Positions 18,951 through 22,675 of a DNA stretch of 22,675 nucleotides are shown here, one piece after another. A program made the position numbers and the translations under genes. Within the stretch, counting starts at the first letter, position 1. Every line of letters starts with the position of its first letter. The notes below the pieces were generated by a model. That model did not search any database and was not told the DNA's origin. It worked only from the letters and a program-made list of their open reading frames with translations. The DNA lies in contig JADGJA010000334.1 of the NCBI GenBank assembly GCA_027596035.1, positions 1-22,675 on the forward strand. Reading direction: 5' to 3'. Origin of the DNA: Thoreauomyces humboldtii. Taxonomy: Eukaryota; Chytridiomycota; Chytridiomycetes; Spizellomycetales; Powellomycetaceae.

Positions 18951-19324
18951 GGGGGGAGAGCTCCGGTGGGCCAATTCCCTCTCATTGGTGGTGCTCTTGG
19001 CTGGTACAGCAGTGTAGCAGAGGCCATGATGATGGTAGGACATTTGGTGTATACCGCTCGCTGGCCTCCGTTCGCTTTCGTCATCCCCCCCCACACCCTG
19101 TACAAGGGTTTGTGTACGTGACGCATTTCATCCGCAAAACACCTTTCTCAGGTTAAAACCCTCCATCCCTTCCTCCCCTCCTCGTCCCTCGTTTCTTCAA
19201 ACGCGCGAGAAACTCGCACACTCACATCTTTTGGTGAACATCGATCTGCACACCCCGCTCACAACTCACTTAGATACGCAGTGAGCTCATCCATCGCCTG
19301 AACTACATACACATCAACCCGATC

Positions 19325-21686
19325 ATGTCCGCGGATCTTTCCACTCAGGGAGTCGGTCGAACTGTCGCGAACGCCGCTGCTCAGGCCGTTCAAGGCGTAA
19401 AATCGACCCTCGGTCTCGGAAACACGCCGAAGATCCAAGTGAGCTTTCCTTCCTTCTCCAGCAGTCGTGACCGCATGCTCATCCCAAACTTGTCCCGTCT
19501 GATAGCAATTGGAGAAGGATGCCATCATCGCCAACGATAACATGACATTTACTACGTCGATCGGATGCCCCGTTTACACTGTCGACAACTCGCTCAAGGC
19601 CGGAGAGCGAGGCCCCTCTCTCCTTGCCGAGGACTTCGTCCAGCGTGACCGAATGGCCCACTTTGACCGCGAGCGCATCCCTGAGCGCGTTGTCCACGCG
19701 CGGGGTTCGGGAGCCCACGGTTACTTCGAGGCCTACGAGGACCTGAGCGACATCACTCGGGCAGTCCCGTTCTCGGCCAAGGGCAAGCAGACTCCTCTGT
19801 TTGTCAGGTTCTCGACCGTTCAGGGGAGCAAGGGATCCGCCGACACCGTCAGGGACGTCCGTGGCTTCTCGGTCAAGATGTACACGGAAGAAGGAAACTG
19901 GGATTTCGTAGGGAACAACATTCCCGTCTTCTTCATCCAGGACGCCATCAAGTTCCCCGACCTCGTGCACGCCCTCAAGCCCGAGCCGCACAACGAGATC
20001 CCCCAGGGACAGACTGCTCACGACAACTTCTGGGACTTTGTTTCGTTGACTCCAGAGTCCACCCATATGCTCATGTGGATCATGTCCGACCGTACCCTGC
20101 CCCGCTCCCTTCGCATGATGAACGGCTTCGGCGTCCACACGTTCCGCCTCGTCAACGCGAACGGCGTATCCCAGTTCGTCAAGTTCCACTGGAGGCCAAA
20201 GGTCGGCGTGCACTCCCTTGTGTGGGACGAAGCTCTGAAGACCGCCGGCCGCGACCCCGACTTCCATCGTCGGGACTTCTTCATGGCCATCGAGTCCGGA
20301 GACTTCCCCGAGTGGGAGCTTGGTCTGCAGGTTTTCAGCGAGGAGACCGCGGCAACTTTCCCCTTCGATGTTCTCGACGCGACCAAGGTCATCCCCGAGG
20401 AGCTCGTCCCTGTTCGTTACGTCGGCAAGATGGTGCTCAACCGCAACGTAGACGAGTTCTTTCCCGAGACTGAGCAGTCGGCGTTCCACCCCGGCGCGCT
20501 GATCCCTGGAATCCAGGCCAGCAACGATCCCTTGCTCCAGGGTCGTCTCTTCTCCTACACCGACACCCAGTTCCACCGTGTCGGGGTCAACTACCAGCAG
20601 CTTCCCATCAACCGCCCTGTCTGTCCTGCCCGGAACCACCAGCGCGGTGGTGCCATGCAGGGCAAGATCGTCAAGGGACAGGTCAACTACGAGCCCAATT
20701 CGCTCGGGGGCGGCTGCCCCATGATGAACCGTGGCGGAAACGGCTTCAAGCACTACCCCGAACAGGTGTCGGGCCACAAGACGCAGGAGCGTTCTTCCAC
20801 GTTCTCGGACCATTTCTCCCAGGCCAAGCTTTTCTTCGACTCCATGAGCGCCACGGAGCAGAAGCATATTCAGGACGCCTTCACTTTCGAGTTGAGCAAG
20901 GTCACCACCGTCGGCATCCAGCAGCGCGTCGTTGACCAGCTCAACAACGTCGATCAAACTCTTGCCGGTGCCATCGCCTACCGCATCGGAGCCAACGCCC
21001 CAGCGAAGCCGACTGCCGTCCTCAAGTCGATGGGCGTAGCCCAGTCCCCTCCCCTCTCCATCATCCGCAGCCAAAAGTATGACACGATCCGAGGCCGCAT
21101 GGTCGCCGTGCTCCTCATGCCCGGATACGACAGCAGTGCCGCCGAGCTCATTGGTGCCCTCACCGGCGCCGGTGCGATCCCTTGCGTCATATCCGCTACC
21201 CCTGCTCCCGTGCCCGACGCCAGCGGATCCGCCACCACAACGCCTTCCTTCACCTTCTTCTCATCCTCCTCGACCCAGTTCGACGCCTTCTTCGTGCCAG
21301 GCGGACGCAAGGCCGTCGACGCTCTCCTCGACGACGCGTCCGCCCTCGTCCAGCTCGCCGAAGGGTTCAAGCACCTCAAGGCCATCTGCGCCGTGAACGA
21401 GGGCGTCGAGGTCCTCCGTCGTTTGGCCCTCCCACTCAACATCGCCAACGCTCCCTCCGCCGTCGTCGAAGATCTCGGCGTGGTCACGGCCCTCGGCGTC
21501 GGAAGTGGAGTCGGTGGAAAGACGGGCAAGGCACTCGGTACCGCGGCTGGAATGGCGGCAGGTGCGATCAAGTCCCTTGACGTTGCTGCTGCTGACAGCA
21601 GCGAGTGGCTCGGCAAGTTCATGCACTCCATCGCCAAGCACAAGGCCTGGGAGCGCGAGCCTATGGCCCTCAAGGTCGTCTGCTAG
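19325..21686 (+). CDS. Large-subunit catalase with DJ-1/PfpI-like C-terminal domain, 764 aa, two exons
   Basis: It converts hydrogen peroxide to water and oxygen with heme. Exons 19325-19438 and 19506-21686 join as CAA|GTGAGC...GATAG|CAA; an acceptor one step later (GGAG) would drop three residues. Catalytic His102 lies in [14 protein letters not shown], Asn175 in [11 protein letters not shown], and the proximal heme ligand Tyr389 in [14 protein letters not shown]; the spacing from His to Asn (73) matches other catalases. A DJ-1/PfpI-like domain follows from about residue 567 ([15 protein letters not shown]), so this is a clade 2 large-subunit enzyme. There is no signal peptide: the N-terminus is Ala/Gln/Gly-rich and helical in look, suggesting a cytosolic enzyme. 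No C-terminal SKL-like peroxisome signal is present (it ends KVVC). The start has ATC before the ATG, a fair context. The 2.2-kb second exon has very C-rich third positions, fitting strong expression. Confidence 0.97.
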
Positions 21687-22024
21687 AGCAACTTGGCCTT
21701 TCCCCCCTTTCTTTGTATCTCCCGTTGCATATGCGTGCTCGCGTCTTTCTGTACCATACTTCTGCCCGAGATGTTTATCTCAATATTACGCATCTTGTCA
21801 AAATTCATCGCAGTTATCATCCGAGTATCCACCTGTCCGAGGGAGGGGGTCCCCCGGGTTTGCGTGTCTTGGCAACCGAGCGGTAGCAACGTCCAGCATC
21901 GGATACATCGGAGCTGCAGCCGGCATCGTGCCGATCCTCCCTCTTACGCTCATCCGAGGTGGTCCACCTGACCGGTACGTGTGGGGACAATAAGCAGGGA
22001 GGCGTATGTGCCTTCGATCCATCG
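21687..22024. other. Convergent intergenic region after catalase
   Basis: This 338-bp stretch lies between the catalase stop and the stop of the minus-strand HTH gene, so it holds both 3' UTRs. The only structure I see is a short GGGGG-T-CCCCC inverted repeat at 21845-21855. Confidence 0.5.
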
Positions 22025-22648
22025 CTATTCTTGACCCACTCTGAACGCAAGGCGAGAGTACAAGTTTCCGTGTTCTGGGTCCTCAGTCCTGAGCAAGCCT
22101 TTCCCCATCGCCGACACGAACTGTGGTGAGTCCAAGGTGCAGCGTTGATGAAACGGCAACCTCGTCGGGGGGAGGGAATCCCCAAACGGTCCCACAGCAC
22201 CGTACCGCTGGGAAAGGGAGTCGGGAACCGGGGTCAACGAGTCGGTGACGATGCGTATGGACCGTCCTCCATCATCCACGTCGGCGGCCGCCACTCCCGC
22301 CGCTCGACCCCCTGCCGCTTCATCACCCTGTCCTTCGACGACGACGGTGGTGGTGGTGGTGGTGATGCCGGGACCACCTTTGTCCTTGACCTTCCCGCCT
22401 GGGTGCAACGTGAACTTTTTGTGCTTTGGAGCGGCCTGCTCCAGCTTGTCCCTCTTGCTCCGCCAGTCTCGGATCTGCTTTGGTTGCACGTTGAACTCCC
22501 GGGCGAGCGACTTGAGGGAGCAGTTGCCGTTCTCCAGCTTGTCGAGGATGGTGAGCTTGGCTCCGATGGTGTAGCGCCTCTTTCCACCGCTGGGAGGTCG
22601 GACCTTTGTTGCGCCTCTTCGTGGGCGAGGAGTGCTGGCTGGCGGCAT
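22025..22648 (-). CDS. Small protein with N-terminal transposase-type HTH (CENP-B/Psq/Brinker-like), 207 aa
   Basis: The ATG at 22648 lies 27 bp inside the window end, so upstream exons cannot be excluded. Residues about 24-70 form a helix-turn-helix: RRYTIGAKLTILDKLENG, then SLKSLAREFNV and PKQIRDWRSKRDKLE. This is the DNA-binding head of pogo/Tigger/Tc5-like transposases and their domesticated relatives. It is followed by KKFTLHPGG, where such transposases usually continue with a conserved HxGR and Pro-Glu-Leu-Glu type segment. Here the chain turns into a Gly/Lys linker, a Thr/Val tract from a GGT/ACC microsatellite (about 22345-22365) and a low-complexity tail, with no DDE catalytic core. 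It could be a domesticated DNA-binding protein, a truncated transposase, or an N-terminal exon whose 3' part is not as drawn. The coding frame is open to TGA at 22025 without an intron. Confidence 0.6.
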   Translation of the reverse strand: MPPASTPRPRRGATKVRPPSGGKRRYTIGAKLTILDKLENGNCSLKSLAREFNVQPKQIRDWRSKRDKLEQAAPKHKKFTLHPGGKVKDKGGPGITTTTTTVVVEGQGDEAAGGRAAGVAAADVDDGGRSIRIVTDSLTPVPDSLSQRYGAVGPFGDSLPPTRLPFHQRCTLDSPQFVSAMGKGLLRTEDPEHGNLYSRLAFRVGQE

Positions 22649-22675
22649 GTTGAGTTGGTAGAGATTGGGGGGGGG

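Larger units (their letters stand above)
17857..19324. other. Intergenic region between the kinase and catalase genes
   Basis: This holds the kinase 3' UTR and the catalase promoter, with no supported gene. From left to right: an AC microsatellite, a CT run, CATG-rich short repeats, a telomere-like tract, a tRNA-like unit, a GTTGCAGCTCA direct repeat (18794-18804 and 18807-18817), a GA run, and a pyrimidine-rich stretch at about 19160-19200 before the catalase start, typical of strongly expressed fungal genes. Confidence 0.6.

Noticed and set aside
19479..21074. 531-codon open frame on the minus strand
   Set aside because: It is antisense to the catalase second exon, whose motifs are unmistakable; the frame stays open because of that gene's strong GC-ending codon bias.
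20978..21673. 231-codon minus-strand frame
   Set aside because: It is antisense to the catalase C-terminal domain, has an Ala/Ser/Arg composition typical of shadow frames, and shows no domain.

Overview
This is nuclear DNA from a fungus. The evidence is a group III (Nik1/Os-1 type) hybrid histidine kinase with tandem HAMP repeats, a large-subunit catalase, a full-length vacuolar-type ABCC transporter, a protein with the fungal AreA-type (DUF1752) motif, and many short GT..AG introns (about 55-83 nt). A short TTAGGG-type interstitial telomeric tract fits a fungus too. The sequence does not settle the lineage; a basidiomycete or an early-diverging (zoosporic) fungus are both possible.

Layout from left to right. 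(1) 22-230 is an almost perfect inverted repeat downstream of an ABCC transporter gene, which fills 328-6061 on the minus strand in 10 inferred exons. (2) Divergent from it, 6288-6911 (+) is a two-exon gene for an unrecognised 169-residue protein. (3) 6912-7952 is a convergent intergenic region holding four GC-rich double-hairpin repeats at a nearly constant 139-140 bp period. (4) 7953-9425 (-) is a three-exon gene for an AreA/DUF1752-motif protein, probably a nutrient-signalling regulator. (5) 9426-11108 has no convincing gene but holds a dense cluster of TACNGTA dyads. (6) 11109-11439 (-) is a spliced gene for an 84-residue protein with 11 cysteines in its last 35 residues. (7) 12262-17856 (+) is the Nik1-type kinase in 13 exons, about 1604 residues, with at least eight complete HAMP units and a ninth terminal one. 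(8) 17857-19324 is intergenic, with microsatellites, CATG-rich repeats, a telomere-like tract and a tRNA-like Pol III unit. (9) 19325-21686 (+) is a large-subunit catalase with a DJ-1/PfpI-like C-terminal domain. (10) 22025-22648 (-) is a small protein with an N-terminal transposase-type helix-turn-helix.

Possible functional theme: the kinase is the family that feeds the HOG stress pathway, catalase is a classic oxidative-stress effector, and ABCC pumps export glutathione conjugates. The neighbourhood may therefore be stress-related, but co-regulation is inference only. All exon boundaries were read by eye from reading frame, splice consensus and family motifs; none has transcript support here. 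The least ordinary items are the TACNGTA dyad cluster, the spliced Cys-rich microprotein, the double-hairpin array and the extended HAMP array with conserved protein but heavily diverged synonymous sites.
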